From Pseudorhodobacter antarcticus (GTDB lineage Bacteria > Pseudomonadota > Alphaproteobacteria > Rhodobacterales > Rhodobacteraceae): a stretch of 64,000 nt of DNA. Positions 1 to 12,617 of the stretch are shown piece after piece. The stretch is from the NCBI GenBank assembly GCA_945862465.1, contig CAMAYO010000001.1:37988-101987 (forward strand). The letters are read 5' to 3'. Within the stretch, counting starts at the first letter, position 1; every line of letters begins with the position of its first letter. The translations under genes and the position numbers were made by a program. Below the pieces are notes generated by a model. It was given only the letters and a program-made list of their open reading frames with translations, had not been told where the DNA came from and did not search any database.

Positions 1-2438
1 GGCTGTTAGGGCGGCTGGACCGCGCTTTGGAAAGCTTTGCCCATCCGGCAGCGGCGCGGGCCTATGGCTGGGACATCGGCCAAGCGGACCAGCATAATGC
101 GTCTTTGTGGGCGATTGAGCCGGCCGAAAAGCGTGTGGCTGTAGCGGGGCTTTTGGTTGATTTCAAGGATCGGATTAGACCGATTCTGTCGGATTGCCCG
201 CGACAGGTGATCCATAATGATGCGAATGATTACAATGTCTTGCTAGACGAAGCTGGTGCTGTTTGCGGCCTTTTGGACTTTGGCGATATGGTCGAAAGCT
301 GGCGCGTTGTGGAACTTGCCGTGGCCTGCGCCTATGCCTTGATCGGGGCGCAAGACCCTATGGACGCGATCTTGCCTTTGGTGTCGGCCTATCACGCCGA
401 AAACCCGTTGCGAGAGGCGGAGATCGAGGCGCTTTTCCCCCTGATCAAGCTGCGCTATGCGGTGTCGATCACCATGGCGGCTGTGCAAATTCGCGCCAAC
501 CCCGAAAACGCCTATCTGCTGATCAGCCAAGAGGATGTCTGGCGCGAATTGCAGCGGCTTTGCGCCATGACCGCAAGGCTTGCCACTCTGCGCCTGCGGG
601 CGGCGTGCGGGTTTGATCCTGTGGCAGGGGCGGGCAAGGTGGAGCGGTGGCTTTATGCCAACGCCCATGCTTTTGCGCCTGTGCTGGACCCTTCGTTTTT
701 GGGCAAAGACGCGCAGGTTGCGCCCTATGGCGCGATGCGGGCAGAAGATGGCGCACAAAAGCCCCACCTTGGCATCGACATTCATGCGCCCGCACGCTCA
801 ACGGTGCAGGCCGCTTTCGCTGGGCGGGTGGCGTTCCTTTCAACCTCAACCGTTCTGCTAGAGCATGACGCTATGGGCCAAACCTTTTGGACACTTTATG
901 GCGCTTTGTCGCCCGACAGTTTGAAAGCGCTGCGCTTGGCGCAGCAGATCAGCGGGGGAGAGGGTTTTGCAACCCTTTCAAGCTCGGCACATCTGCATTT
1001 GCAAATTGTGACGGATCATTTGGGGCTGGGGGCCGAAATGCCCCAAATCGCGACCGAAGGGGATTGGGCCGTTTGGCGCGCCATCTCGCCCGATCCTTCT
1101 GGGGTTCTTGGCCTGCCCATGCCCGCCGCCGTGACCGTGCCGCGCCCCGCAGCCCAGTTGGTGGCCGAACGCCAGCGCCGTTTGGGGCGGTCGCTGTCCA
1201 CCGCCTATGCGCCGGACCCGCTTAAGATCGTGGGTGGCGAAGGATGTTATTTGATCGACGATCAGGGCCGCCGCTGGCTGGATATGGTCAACAACGTGGC
1301 CCATTGCGGCCACGCCCATCCGCGCGTGGTGGCGGCAGGCCAAGCGCAAATGGCGCGGCTGAACACCAATGCGCGCTACCTGCACGATGGGCTGATGGAC
1401 TATGCCGAGCGCTTGACTGCGCTGTTCCCCGCGCCTTTGTCGGTCTGCTTCTTTGTCAATTCTGGCAGCGAGGCGAATGACTTGGCCATCCGCTTGGCCC
1501 GTGCGGCCACGGGGCAACATGATTTGATCTGCGTCGATCACGCCTATCACGGCCATGTCACCAGCCTGATTGATGTCAGCCCCTATAAGTTCAACGGCAA
1601 GGGCGGCGCGGGTTGCCCGCCCCATGTGCGGGTGGCGGATATGCCTGATCCCTATCGTGGGCGCTGGCGTTACGGTGATGCCGGGGCAGGGCAGGGATAT
1701 GCCCAAAGCGTGGCCGATCAGGTGACGGCTTTGCAGAAACAGGGTCGTGGACCGGCGCTGTTTTTGTCAGAAGGTATCCTTGGCACCGGCGGCCAGATCG
1801 TGCCGCCGCAGGGCTACTTGGCTGCGGCCTATGCCCATGTGCGCAAAGCGGGCGGCCTGTGTTTGGCCGATGAGGTGCAGGTGGGCTTTGGGCGCATAGG
1901 GTCCCATATGTGGGCCTTTGAGGCGCAAGGTGTGGTGCCCGACATCGTGACCTTGGGCAAGCCCATCGGCAACGGCCACCCGATGGCGGCTGTGATCACC
2001 ACACCCGCCATCGCCAATGCTTTCGCCAATGGGATGGAGTATTTCAACACTTTCGGCGGCAATCCCGTCTCGGCAGCCATCGGGCTTGCCGTGCTGGATG
2101 TGATCCGCGACGAAAGGCTGATGGCGCATTGTCAGGCCATGGGCCAGCGCCTGATGGATGGTGCAAGGGAACTGGCCAAGCGGCACGAGGCGATTGGCGA
2201 AGTGCGGGGCTTGGGCCTGTTCAACGGGATCGAACTGGTGCAAGACCGCGCCACCCTTGCCCCCGCGCCCGACCTTCTTGCCCGTGTGATCACCCGCATG
2301 AAGCAAGATCACCAGATTTTGCTGTCCAGCGAGGGGCCCTTGCACAATGTGCTGAAAATCAAGCCGCCCGCCGCCTTTAGCGCCGCTGATTGCGACCGAT
2401 TCTTGCACGGCTTGGACCAAGCCTTGGCCGCTGGATAG
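1..2438 (+). CDS. Three-domain fusion, 5' truncated by window: APH/hydroxylysine-kinase-like phosphotransferase + M23/LytM-like domain + class III PLP aminotransferase
   Basis: Frame is open back to the window edge ([12 protein letters not shown]...). Motifs: [14 protein letters not shown] (kinase catalytic loop), HLGIDIHAP and HLHLQ (M23-like), [18 protein letters not shown] and [13 protein letters not shown] (AT-III, PLP lysine region). Confidence 0.85.
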   Translation, partial: LLGRLDRALESFAHPAAARAYGWDIGQADQHNASLWAIEPAEKRVAVAGLLVDFKDRIRPILSDCPRQVIHNDANDYNVLLDEAGAVCGLLDFGDMVESWRVVELAVACAYALIGAQDPMDAILPLVSAYHAENPLREAEIEALFPLIKLRYAVSITMAAVQIRANPENAYLLISQEDVWRELQRLCAMTARLATLRLRAACGFDPVAGAGKVERWLYANAHAFAPVLDPSFLGKDAQVAPYGAMRAEDGAQKPHLGIDIHAPARSTVQAAFAGRVAFLSTSTVLLEHDAMGQTFWTLYGALSPDSLKALRLAQQISGGEGFATLSSSAHLHLQIVTDHLGLGAEMPQIATEGDWAVWRAISPDPSGVLGLPMPAAVTVPRPAAQLVAERQRRLGRSLSTAYAPDPLKIVGGEGCYLIDDQGRRWLDMVNNVAHCGHAHPRVVAAGQAQMARLNTNARYLHDGLMDYAERLTALFPAPLSVCFFVNSGSEANDLAIRLARAATGQHDLICVDHAYHGHVTSLIDVSPYKFNGKGGAGCPPHVRVADMPDPYRGRWRYGDAGAGQGYAQSVADQVTALQKQGRGPALFLSEGILGTGGQIVPPQGYLAAAYAHVRKAGGLCLADEVQVGFGRIGSHMWAFEAQGVVPDIVTLGKPIGNGHPMAAVITTPAIANAFANGMEYFNTFGGNPVSAAIGLAVLDVIRDERLMAHCQAMGQRLMDGARELAKRHEAIGEVRGLGLFNGIELVQDRATLAPAPDLLARVITRMKQDHQILLSSEGPLHNVLKIKPPAAFSAADCDRFLHGLDQALAAG

Positions 2439-2453
2439 GCCCCCCGAAACCGA

Positions 2454-2482
2454 AAACGGCGCGCCACTGGGGCGCGCCGTTT
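2454..2482. terminator. Bidirectional intrinsic terminator between convergent genes
   Basis: Perfect 12-bp stem AAACGGCGCGCC / GGCGCGCCGTTT with 5-nt loop between two convergent CDSs. Confidence 0.8.
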
Positions 2483-2500
2483 CAAAAGTGTTCGCAGGTA

Positions 2501-3820
<1,320 letters not shown>

Positions 3821-3859
3821 TTACCCGTGGATTGTAACAAGGGGAAGAGGGGGCGGGGG

Positions 3860-4738
3860 TTAGGCGCGCTTTGAGCGTGCGCGGGCACGTTCGCGGGCGA
3901 AGGAATACAGGCCCGATCCGATGATGATGGCGGCACCCAGCAGGGTTAGACGGTCGGGGAATTCGGCAAAGGCGATGACGCCCAGCAAGATCGCAAAGAT
4001 CAGACGGGAGTAGCGGAAGGGCGAGACCACCGACACCTCGCCCGTGCGCGCGGCCGAGGTGATGGCCCAATATCCTGCCGTGCCGACGATCAAAGCGCCC
4101 AACATCATGCCTGATTGTTCCCAGTCTGGCATCACAGGCGTCTGAAACGCCAGCATCCCCGCGCCCAAGAGGGCTACCGAGGCTATGCCCCAAGCGGAAA
4201 CCTGCGTCGTGGAAAACTCTGGCGGCACCATGCGCGAGGCCAAGTCACGCAAGCCAAGGCCCGCGACCGTCACCAGCACCCACAAAGCTGCAGGGCTAAA
4301 GCCGTCCATCCCCGGACGGATCACCAGCAAAACGCCGCAAAAGCCCAAGGCAATTGCCGCCCACCGCCGCCAGCCGACCTTTTCGCCCATAAACAACGCC
4401 GCCCCCATCGTCACGGCCAAGGGCATGGCTTGCAGCACGGCAGACACTGTGGCCAAGGGCACAGAGGCCAGCGCCGTGATATAGGCAATCGTGCCCACCA
4501 TCTCGCCCGCGTTGCGCGCCAGAACCCATGGGTGCAGCGCATCACGGGTGAAGGTGCGCTTGCCTTCATAGCGGGCGAGGGCTGCGAAAAAGGCCCAGCT
4601 GAACAGGCAGGTCACAAGCAAAATCTCGCCCGTTGGAATATCGCGGGCGGCGAATTTCAGGAACATGTCTTCCAGCCCAAACAAGGCCATCGAGGCCGTC
4701 ATCAAGCCAATGCCGCGCAGATTGTCGGCGGGGGTCAT
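3860..4738 (-). CDS. DMT/EamA family transporter
   Basis: About 10 hydrophobic segments, EamA-like repeats (SVPLATVSAVLQAMPLAVTMGAALFMGEKVGWRRW). Confidence 0.88.
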   Translation of the reverse strand: MTPADNLRGIGLMTASMALFGLEDMFLKFAARDIPTGEILLVTCLFSWAFFAALARYEGKRTFTRDALHPWVLARNAGEMVGTIAYITALASVPLATVSAVLQAMPLAVTMGAALFMGEKVGWRRWAAIALGFCGVLLVIRPGMDGFSPAALWVLVTVAGLGLRDLASRMVPPEFSTTQVSAWGIASVALLGAGMLAFQTPVMPDWEQSGMMLGALIVGTAGYWAITSAARTGEVSVVSPFRYSRLIFAILLGVIAFAEFPDRLTLLGAAIIIGSGLYSFARERARARSKRA

Positions 4739-5157
4739 ACTGGCCCTGCGTCTTTACGGGTGGGAACGCCCAAAAGTTCCAAACGGTGGCCGATCAATTG
4801 ATAGCCTAGGCGGGCGGCAATTTTTTCCTGCAGGGCTTCAATCTCGGGATCGACAAATTCGATCACTTGGCCGGTGGTGACATCGATCAAATGGTCATGG
4901 TGGTCGCGTTCGGCATCTTCATAGCGCGCGCGGCCATCGCCGAATTCGTGACGCTCCAGCAGGCCCGCCTCTTCAAACAGTTTCACCGTGCGGTAGACCG
5001 TTGCCAGCGAGATGCGCGCGTCGATGCGTGCGGCGCGGGCGTAAAGCTCTTCGACATCGGGGTGATCAAAGGCCTCGCCCAGAACGCGCGCGATCACGCG
5101 GCGCTGGTCGGTCATGCGCAGGCCCTTGGCCATGCTGCGGGCGATGATGTCGGTCAT
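4735..5157 (-). CDS. Fur family metalloregulator
   Basis: MTQRRVIARVL...ISLATVYRTVKLFEEAGLLERHEFGDGRARYE...HHDHLIDVTTGQVIEF; real start at 5157 inside a longer ORF; 4-nt overlap with the next gene. Confidence 0.92.
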   Translation of the reverse strand: MTDIIARSMAKGLRMTDQRRVIARVLGEAFDHPDVEELYARAARIDARISLATVYRTVKLFEEAGLLERHEFGDGRARYEDAERDHHDHLIDVTTGQVIEFVDPEIEALQEKIAARLGYQLIGHRLELLGVPTRKDAGPV

Positions 5158-5292
5158 GGCGCGTCCTTTTGCTGAAGGCGCTTTAGGCCAAATACACCCC
5201 AACGGCCAGAGGATTGATGCCATGCGCCCGAATGGCCGCTTGACGCTGGCGGTCAAGGCGCGAAAGGTGGCCGCGAAATTCGGGGGGCTATC

Positions 5293-6180
5293 ATGCGCAA
5301 AGACAGGTTGGACGGCTTTGGATTTGCAACCTTGCTTGCCGTGGCGGGGATATTGGCGGCCAACCAGATTATCATCAAGATCGTCGACAAGGGCCTGCAA
5401 CCTGTTTTCTTTGCCGGCGCGCGGTCGGCCATTGCCATTTTGTTTGTGGCGGCGTGGATGGCCTATCGCGGGCTTTTGGGTCGGATGCGCTGGGCCGATC
5501 TGGGGCCCGGGGTGTTGATCGGCACGGTCTTTGCGATTGAGTTCATCGGCCTTTTCATTGCCCTTGACCTCACCACTGTCGGCCACGCCGCTTTGATCAT
5601 GTATTCCATGCCGGTCTGGATGGGCATTTTGGCGCATTTTTTCATTCCCGGTGAACGCGCCACGCCGATGAAGGCCGCAGGGCTTGCGCTGGCCTTTTTG
5701 GGCACGGCTTGGGCCATCACCTCGCGTGGGGGGGCCAATGCGGGGCAGGTCAGTTGGTTGGGCGATGCCTGCGCTTTGGTAGGCGCCTTGGGCTGGGCGG
5801 GCACGGCGTTTATTGCGCGCACCTCGCGGCTGAAAGATGCGGGGCCAGAGGCGCAATTGTTCTGGATGGTGATCGTCTCGGCCCCAATTCTTCTGGCGGT
5901 CTCGCCTTTGTTTGGGCCCTTGATCCGCGATGTCACGCCGATGCATTGGGTGTGGCTGGTGATACAATCGGGCGTGGTTGTGGCGGGGGGCTTTGTGACG
6001 TGGATGTGGCTTTTGTCGGTTTATCCGACCTCCACCGTCGCCTCGTTTTCTTTCCTGACCCCGATTCTGTCGATTCTGCTGGGCCATTTTTTGTTTGGCG
6101 AGGTCTTGAGCCTTACCCTTTTGGGTGCCGCGGCCTTGGTGTCGGTGGGGATCATCTTGATCAACCAAAAGGCCCGTTAA
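5293..6180 (+). CDS. DMT/EamA family transporter
   Basis: Multi-TM protein with EamA duplicated repeats. Confidence 0.88.
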   Translation: MRKDRLDGFGFATLLAVAGILAANQIIIKIVDKGLQPVFFAGARSAIAILFVAAWMAYRGLLGRMRWADLGPGVLIGTVFAIEFIGLFIALDLTTVGHAALIMYSMPVWMGILAHFFIPGERATPMKAAGLALAFLGTAWAITSRGGANAGQVSWLGDACALVGALGWAGTAFIARTSRLKDAGPEAQLFWMVIVSAPILLAVSPLFGPLIRDVTPMHWVWLVIQSGVVVAGGFVTWMWLLSVYPTSTVASFSFLTPILSILLGHFLFGEVLSLTLLGAAALVSVGIILINQKAR

Positions 6181-6385
6181 GGGCAAAGCCTGATTCCACG
6201 CCCAAGGTGTGGATGATCAAGCGCGGCATTTGGCATGGGCCAAGTGGTCTTTTTGCATGGCTATTTTGTCCCCGATCCACAGCGTCAAACCCTTCATCCC
6301 CTGCTTTGTCCACAGGCGCGAAACGGTGGCGAAAACGCCACACCTAGACGCAGACTGCACGTCAAGCACAAAATATAGCTTTTTT

Positions 6386-6403
6386 GACAATAATTTTGTT
6401 GTC
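6386..6403. promoter_or_regulatory. Candidate operator palindrome upstream of nrdJ
   Basis: GACAATAATTTTGTTGTC, imperfect 18-bp palindrome (7/9 pairs), in the AT-rich part of the 430-nt upstream region. Confidence 0.35.
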
Positions 6404-6610
6404 GATCGCTAAATCTTGCGTCAGTTTGATCAGGTCGGGGCACAGCCGAATAACAGGCGGGCCGTGACGGGGACAAATTAGATCGATCACAGCCTCAATT
6501 TCGAGGAGCGCGCCTGACATCGGGGGCGATTTGTGGCGTGTCGACATTGCCCGGGGATCAACGAAGGACGGGGCCAAACGAGCCTCGCCAGAAAAAGGAG
6601 TGACGGGGCA

Positions 6611-9600
6611 ATGAAGATCGAGCGCAAGTTTACATCCAATGATACCGGAGCCTATGGGGCGCTGAGTTTTCAGGTGACCACCTCGGAAATTCGCAATCCT
6701 GACGGCAAGGTCGTGTTCCGCAACGAAGCGGTCGAGGTGCCCGACGGCTGGAGCCAAGTGGCAGCCGACGTTCTGGCGCAGAAATACTTCCGCAAGGCGG
6801 GCATTCCTGCCGTGACCAAGCGCGTGTCTGAAAAAGGCGTGCCGCGCTTTTTGTGGCGTCAAGTGCCCGATCTGGAAGCGCTAGAGCAGTTGCCCGCCGA
6901 CAAGCGCTATGTCGGTGAAACCAGCGCCAAGCAGGTGTTTGATCGCTTGGCGGGTGCGTGGACCTATTGGGGCTGGAAGGGCGGCTATTTCACGACCGAA
7001 GCCGATGCCAAAGCCTATTTTGACGAGATGCGCTTTATGCTGGCGCGTCAGATGGCGGCCCCCAACTCTCCGCAATGGTTCAACACCGGTCTGCATTGGG
7101 CTTACGGTATCGATGGCCCGTCACAGGGTCACTACTATGTCGATCACCAGACCAAGGTGCTGACCAAGTCGAACTCGGCCTATGAACATCCCCAGCCCCA
7201 CGCCTGCTTTATTCAGTCGGTGCGCGATGATTTGGTGGGCGATGGCGGGATCATGGACCTGTGGGTGCGTGAAGCACGCCTGTTCAAATACGGCTCTGGC
7301 ACCGGCACCAACTTCTCGTCGCTGCGCGGCGAGGGAGAGCATCTGTCGGGCGGCGGCAAATCGTCGGGCCTGATGGGCTTTTTGAAAATCGGCGACCGTG
7401 CTGCGGGCGCTATCAAATCGGGCGGCACCACACGCCGTGCGGCCAAGATGGTGATCTGCGATATGGATCACCCCGATGTGGAAGCTTTCATCAACTGGAA
7501 AGTGATCGAAGAGCAAAAGGTGGCCTCGCTGGTCGCCGGTTCCAAGGCGCATGAAGCGCGCCTGAACGAGATTTTCACCGCCATTCGCACATGGGATGGG
7601 TCGTCGGAAGATTCGGTTGATCCGGCCAAGAACCCCGCGCTGAAAGCGGCGATCAAATCGGCCAAAAAAGCCATGATCCCCGACACCTACACCTTCCGTA
7701 TCCTGCAATACGCCAAGCAGGGCTTCACCTCGATCGAATTCCCCACCTATGACACCGATTGGGATTCCGAAGCCTATATGACGGTTTCGGGCCAAAACTC
7801 GAACAACTCGGTTCGGGTGACGGATTCCTTCCTGAAGGCTGTCAAAGACGATCTGCCGTGGGAATTGATCCGCCGCACCGATGGCAAAGTAGCCAAGACC
7901 ATCTCAGCGCGCGAGTTGTGGGACCAGATCGGCCACGCCGCTTGGGCCTGTGCTGACCCGGGCATCCAGTTTCACGACACGGTCAATGCGTGGCACACCT
8001 GCCCCGAAGATGGGCCAATCCGTGGATCGAACCCGTGTTCGGAATATATGTTCTTGGATGATACGGCCTGCAATCTGGCCTCGATGAACTTGCTGACGTT
8101 CCAAAAGAACGCCAAGTTTGACGCCGAAGCCTATATGCACGCGACACGGCTTTGGACGATCACGCTGGAAATTTCGGTGATGATGGCGCAGTTCCCATCC
8201 AAGGAAATTGCCCAGCTGTCTTATGATTTCCGCACCTTGGGCCTAGGCTATGCCAACATTGGCGGTTTGCTGATGACGATGGGCCTAGGCTATGACAGCA
8301 AAGAAGGTCGCGCTTTGTGCGGGGCGCTGACAGCGCTTATGACGGGCGTATCCTATGCCACCTCGGCCGAGATGGCCAAGGAATTGGGCGCTTTCCCCAG
8401 CTATGATCGTAACGCCAAACACATGCTGCGCGTGATCCGCAACCACCGCGCGGCAGCCCATGGCACGGGCGCTTATCAGGGGCTGAATGTTGATCCGGTC
8501 ACGCTGGACCATCGCAACTGCCCCGATCAGACGCTGGTGGCCTTGGCCAAATCGGCTTGGGATGAGGCACTGGCCTTGGGCGAGGTGCATGGCTATCGCA
8601 ACGCGCAAACCACCGTTATCGCCCCCACGGGTACAATCGGGCTGGTGATGGATTGCGACACCACGGGCATCGAGCCTGACTTCGCCTTGGTTAAGTTCAA
8701 GAAACTGGCGGGCGGCGGTTACTTTAAGATCATCAACCAATCGGTTCCGGGCGCTTTGGAAACCTTGGGCTATCCCAGCCACCAAATCGCCGAGATGGTG
8801 GCCTATGCCGTGGGCCACGGGTCTATCGCGCAGGCCCCTGCGATCAACCACACCTCGCTGATCGGTCACGGCTTTGGCCCGCGCGAGATTGAAAAGATCG
8901 AAGCGGCCCTGCCCACGGCCTTTGACATCCGCTTTGTCTTTAACCAATGGACGCTGGGTGAAGATTTCTGCAAAGGCACCTTGGGCATTCCGGCTGACAA
9001 GATGGCTGACCCCAGCTTTGACCTGCTGCGCCATTTGGGCTTTACCAAGGCCCAGATCGACGCCTGCAACGACCATGTTTGCGGCACGATGACGCTGGAA
9101 GGCGCGCCCTTCCTGAAGCAGCACCACTACAACGTCTTCGATTGCGCCAATGCTTGCGGCAAAAAGGGCAAGCGGTATTTGTCGGTGGAAAGCCATATCT
9201 ACATGATGGCGGCGGCACAGTCGTTCATCTCGGGCGCTATTTCCAAGACGATCAATATGCCCAACTCGGCCAGCATCTCGGAAACGCTTGCGGCTTATGA
9301 GTTGTCGCATTCCTTGGGCATCAAGGCGAACGCGCTGTACCGCGATGGATCAAAGCTGAGCCAACCGCTGGCCTCGGCACTGATCGAAGACGATGAAGAG
9401 GCCGAAGAAATCCTCGCATCTGGGTCGGCGCAGGAAAAGGCGGCGGTGATTGCCGAGAAGATCGTTGAAAAGATCATCATCAAGGAAATCATCCGCACCA
9501 ACCGCGAAAAGCTGCCCGAACGGCGCAAGGGCTATACGCAAAAGGCCATCGTGGGCGGGCACAAGGTTTACCTGCGCACCGGCGAATACGGCGATGGCCG

Positions 9601-10306
9601 CTTGGGCGAGATTTTCATCGATATGCACAAGGAAGGTGCGGGCTTCCGCGCCATGATGAACAACTTCGCCATCGCGATCTCGGTTGGCCTGCAATACGGC
9701 GTGCCCTTGGACGAATATGTCGAAGCCTTCACCTTCACCCGCTTTGAACCGGCGGGCATGGTGCAGGGCAATGATTCTGTCAAGAATGCCACCTCGATCC
9801 TGGATTACATCTTCCGCGAACTGGCGATTTCTTACCTAGACCGCACCGATCTGGCGCATGTGAAGCCCACGGGCCATTCGTTCGACGATCTGGGTCGTGG
9901 CGATGAAGAGGGCAAGCGCAACATCTCGGATCTGTCCGAAACGGCGGCGACGCGCGGGCTAGAGGTGATCAAGCAAATCTCCTCAACCGGCTATCTGCGC
10001 AAGCGCGTGCCGCAGGATTTGGTGGTGCTGCAAGGTGGCATGGGGATGACGGGCTTTTCCGGCATGGGGGCTGCGGGCGATATGACCGCAACCTTGCTGA
10101 TGCCAGAAGCCGCTAAGATTGCGGTTGGTGGCGGCATTGCCTCGACGGCCCTTTCGTCCGGCACGGTCAGCATGGACCAACGCTCTAAAGCCAAGATGCA
10201 GGGCTATGAAGGCGATCCGTGCGGCGAGTGCGGCAACTACACGCTGGTGCGCAACGGCACCTGCATGAAGTGCAACACCTGCGGCGGGACGAGCGGGTGT
10301 AGCTGA
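6611..10306 (+). CDS. nrdJ: Vitamin B12-dependent (class II) ribonucleoside-diphosphate reductase
   Basis: [21 protein letters not shown]...; RNR motifs ([44 protein letters not shown]); Cys-rich C-terminus [28 protein letters not shown]. Confidence 0.95.
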   Translation: MKIERKFTSNDTGAYGALSFQVTTSEIRNPDGKVVFRNEAVEVPDGWSQVAADVLAQKYFRKAGIPAVTKRVSEKGVPRFLWRQVPDLEALEQLPADKRYVGETSAKQVFDRLAGAWTYWGWKGGYFTTEADAKAYFDEMRFMLARQMAAPNSPQWFNTGLHWAYGIDGPSQGHYYVDHQTKVLTKSNSAYEHPQPHACFIQSVRDDLVGDGGIMDLWVREARLFKYGSGTGTNFSSLRGEGEHLSGGGKSSGLMGFLKIGDRAAGAIKSGGTTRRAAKMVICDMDHPDVEAFINWKVIEEQKVASLVAGSKAHEARLNEIFTAIRTWDGSSEDSVDPAKNPALKAAIKSAKKAMIPDTYTFRILQYAKQGFTSIEFPTYDTDWDSEAYMTVSGQNSNNSVRVTDSFLKAVKDDLPWELIRRTDGKVAKTISARELWDQIGHAAWACADPGIQFHDTVNAWHTCPEDGPIRGSNPCSEYMFLDDTACNLASMNLLTFQKNAKFDAEAYMHATRLWTITLEISVMMAQFPSKEIAQLSYDFRTLGLGYANIGGLLMTMGLGYDSKEGRALCGALTALMTGVSYATSAEMAKELGAFPSYDRNAKHMLRVIRNHRAAAHGTGAYQGLNVDPVTLDHRNCPDQTLVALAKSAWDEALALGEVHGYRNAQTTVIAPTGTIGLVMDCDTTGIEPDFALVKFKKLAGGGYFKIINQSVPGALETLGYPSHQIAEMVAYAVGHGSIAQAPAINHTSLIGHGFGPREIEKIEAALPTAFDIRFVFNQWTLGEDFCKGTLGIPADKMADPSFDLLRHLGFTKAQIDACNDHVCGTMTLEGAPFLKQHHYNVFDCANACGKKGKRYLSVESHIYMMAAAQSFISGAISKTINMPNSASISETLAAYELSHSLGIKANALYRDGSKLSQPLASALIEDDEEAEEILASGSAQEKAAVIAEKIVEKIIIKEIIRTNREKLPERRKGYTQKAIVGGHKVYLRTGEYGDGRLGEIFIDMHKEGAGFRAMMNNFAIAISVGLQYGVPLDEYVEAFTFTRFEPAGMVQGNDSVKNATSILDYIFRELAISYLDRTDLAHVKPTGHSFDDLGRGDEEGKRNISDLSETAATRGLEVIKQISSTGYLRKRVPQDLVVLQGGMGMTGFSGMGAAGDMTATLLMPEAAKIAVGGGIASTALSSGTVSMDQRSKAKMQGYEGDPCGECGNYTLVRNGTCMKCNTCGGTSGCS

Positions 10307-10333
10307 TAGCTCTTAATAGCGCGCAAGTTTTGA

Positions 10334-10363
10334 GGGGCGGGACCGCAGGGTCTTGCCCCTTTT
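10334..10363 (+). terminator. Intrinsic terminator after nrdJ
   Basis: 11-bp stem GGGGCGGGACC/GGTCTTGCCCC (two G-U pairs), 4-nt loop, followed by TTTT. Confidence 0.75.
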
Positions 10364-10437
10364 GCGTGGCGACAGGTGGGGGCGTTGCAGCCTCCGGCGG
10401 GGATATTTGGGCACGTATGAAAGGGGGGGGCGGGGGC

Positions 10438-11307
10438 CTAGTTGCCTTGGCGCAGACGCCAGACGCCGTGGGTGATCAATGCCGCAAGGATGACCCCGCC
10501 GCCGATCAGGGTAAGGGGGGTGGGCGCTTCGTTTAGTACGGCCCAAACCAGCAGGGGCGAGGCTACGATTTCCAGCATGGTGATCATCGAGACTTCCGCC
10601 GCGGGCAGGTGGCGCGGGCCGATCATTTGCAAAGCACAGCCCCCCGCCAACACCACAGCGCCGCTGATGGTGACAAGGCCGATTTGCCCAATATCAAAGC
10701 TGGCATGGGGCGCGAAAGGATAGGCCAGCAAGGCGGTTGCAAAATATCCAAGCCCCGCAGACACGATCAGGCTTTGCGCGCCGGTTTTGCGCAGGATGAC
10801 GTAATAGGCCGCCGCAGAGGCCGCATTCAAGAACGCGATGAAATCCCCCCACAGATGCCCACCGCCCAGCGACCCGCTGGCAATAACCCCCACGCCGGTA
10901 AAGACGGCGAGCATGCACAGCATCGTCATAGGCGCGATCCGCTCGCGCAAAAGCACAAAAGCCAAAAGGGCCGAGAGGAACGGCGAGGAGGCATAAAGCA
11001 GCATGGTGTTGGCGACACTCGTCTGCCCCAAGGCCATCAGATACAAAAATGACCCAAGTCCTTGCGCGAGGATCAGCAAGAGTGAGGGCCAAGACAGCAA
11101 AACCCGCCACGAGGGAATCAGATGCGGCGCAAAAAGCGCTGTGCCCACCAGCGTGACCGACCCACCAATCATGCCGCGCCAGATGGCGACATCCATCACA
11201 TTGGCCCCGATCAACCGCACCAAAAGCGCATCAGGCACAAACAGGGCCGCACCCGCCAAGGTATAGGCAAGGCCAAGGCGCGGATTGGGGGTGAAAGTTT
11301 GGCTCAT
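10438..11307 (-). CDS. DMT/EamA family transporter
   Basis: Multi-TM protein with EamA-like repeats. Confidence 0.88.
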   Translation of the reverse strand: MSQTFTPNPRLGLAYTLAGAALFVPDALLVRLIGANVMDVAIWRGMIGGSVTLVGTALFAPHLIPSWRVLLSWPSLLLILAQGLGSFLYLMALGQTSVANTMLLYASSPFLSALLAFVLLRERIAPMTMLCMLAVFTGVGVIASGSLGGGHLWGDFIAFLNAASAAAYYVILRKTGAQSLIVSAGLGYFATALLAYPFAPHASFDIGQIGLVTISGAVVLAGGCALQMIGPRHLPAAEVSMITMLEIVASPLLVWAVLNEAPTPLTLIGGGVILAALITHGVWRLRQGN

Positions 11308-11393
11308 GCTGCCAGAAATCAGGTCTTGGCGCGAAAGGGAAGTGTTGACGCTGCGACACAGATGAACAAGTCTTGCCCAAAGCGGAGGATCCG

Positions 11394-12413
11394 ATGGACT
11401 TTGTACATTTTCTGTCTAGCCATATGCTGGACCCCGCTTTGGGCGGCAAGGCGCTGTATCGCAATGTGGTGGCGCAGGCCATTCATGCGGAAGCCGTAGG
11501 CTATGACGGCGTGGGCCTGCCAGAACACCATTTGGTCAATATCTTGCTGATCCCCTCTCCGTTGCAAATGGCGGTCAAGATTGCAGCCCACACCAAGCGG
11601 GTGCGCTTGGTGACATCGGTTTGCCAACTGCCGCTGCGCGATATGCGCGTCTTTGCCGGAGAGGTTATTCAGGCCCAAGCCCTGTGCGATGGCCGTTTGA
11701 TGCTGGGCGTGGGCAAGGGGGCGTTTGGGTTTGAAACCGAACTGATGGCCGTTCCTTTTGCTGAAACCAAGCCGCGCTTTGAAGAGGCGCTGGCGGTGCT
11801 GGAAGCGTTGCTGACCCGCGCGGATGTGGCGTGGGACGGGGTGCATTACAAGTTTGACGCCCTGACCATCATGCCGCGCCCCGAAGACCCTATTCCCCTG
11901 ATGCTGGGCGTCATGCTTCCTGCGGGGATCGAAGCGGCCGCAGCCAAGGGCTATCATGTGCAAACCACGCCCTTGGGGGCCACGCATGGTCAGCTCGAGG
12001 CGCAAGTTTCGGCCTTTCATCGCGGTAAGGCTGCGGGCGGCCATGCCAACCGGCTGTCACTGCAACGGGGCGTGTATTTGGTGAATTCCGAAGCCGAGCG
12101 CCGCCGGATGGTGGCCTTTGCGCACCGCTATTACTCCAGCTTTGACAATGTCTTTGGCGGGCCGGGGATTGTCGATCAGGGCATCATCCGCCCACTGCCG
12201 CGCAGCCAGACCCCAGAAGAATTGGGCCAGAACATCTTGATTTGCCAAAAGGATCAGATGATCGACCGTCTGGCCGAATATGCCGCCCTTGGGATTGACG
12301 AGATCATCGTCACCTCCAACTTCGGCCAGCCGCAAGACGAGACGCTGGCCATGATGACCCAATTTGCGGCCGAGATCATGCCGCAGTTTCGCCCCCACCC
12401 CATCGCCGCTTAA
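11394..12413 (+). CDS. LLM class (luciferase-like) flavin-dependent monooxygenase
   Basis: MDFVHFLSSHMLDP...GYDGVGLPEHHLVNILLIPSPLQMAVKIAAHTKRVRLVTSVCQLPLRDMRVFAGEVIQ; RBS GGAGG. Confidence 0.88.
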   Translation: MDFVHFLSSHMLDPALGGKALYRNVVAQAIHAEAVGYDGVGLPEHHLVNILLIPSPLQMAVKIAAHTKRVRLVTSVCQLPLRDMRVFAGEVIQAQALCDGRLMLGVGKGAFGFETELMAVPFAETKPRFEEALAVLEALLTRADVAWDGVHYKFDALTIMPRPEDPIPLMLGVMLPAGIEAAAAKGYHVQTTPLGATHGQLEAQVSAFHRGKAAGGHANRLSLQRGVYLVNSEAERRRMVAFAHRYYSSFDNVFGGPGIVDQGIIRPLPRSQTPEELGQNILICQKDQMIDRLAEYAALGIDEIIVTSNFGQPQDETLAMMTQFAAEIMPQFRPHPIAA

Positions 12414-12422
12414 GGAGCCGCC

Positions 12423-12614
12423 ATGCCCGTGATCCGTATTGATATGTTTGAAGGCCGCACCACAGCGCAAAAGCGCGCCTGTGCCGAAGCTGTGACCAAG
12501 GCTTGGGTCGATACCTGCGGCGGCACACCTGCTTCGGTGACGATTATCTTTGGCGATGTGGCCAAAAGCGATTGGGCCACGGCGGGGCGCTTGGCCTCTG
12601 ACCCCAAGGAATAA
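12423..12614 (+). CDS. 4-oxalocrotonate tautomerase family protein
   Basis: 63 aa, MPVIRIDMFEGRTTAQKRACAEAVTKAWVDTCGGTPASVTIIFGDV with candidate catalytic Pro1 after Met. Confidence 0.87.
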   Translation: MPVIRIDMFEGRTTAQKRACAEAVTKAWVDTCGGTPASVTIIFGDVAKSDWATAGRLASDPKE

Positions 12615-12617
12615 GCC

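Noticed and set aside
4735-6186. 483-aa minus-strand ORF as one protein
   Set aside because: Only the C-terminal 140 aa is a real Fur-family protein; the upstream part is antisense to the EamA gene and low complexity.
6181-6610. Cobalamin riboswitch upstream of nrdJ
   Set aside because: I looked for the conserved B12-box core (GCCACTG-like) and did not see it; the B12 link comes only from the enzyme class.
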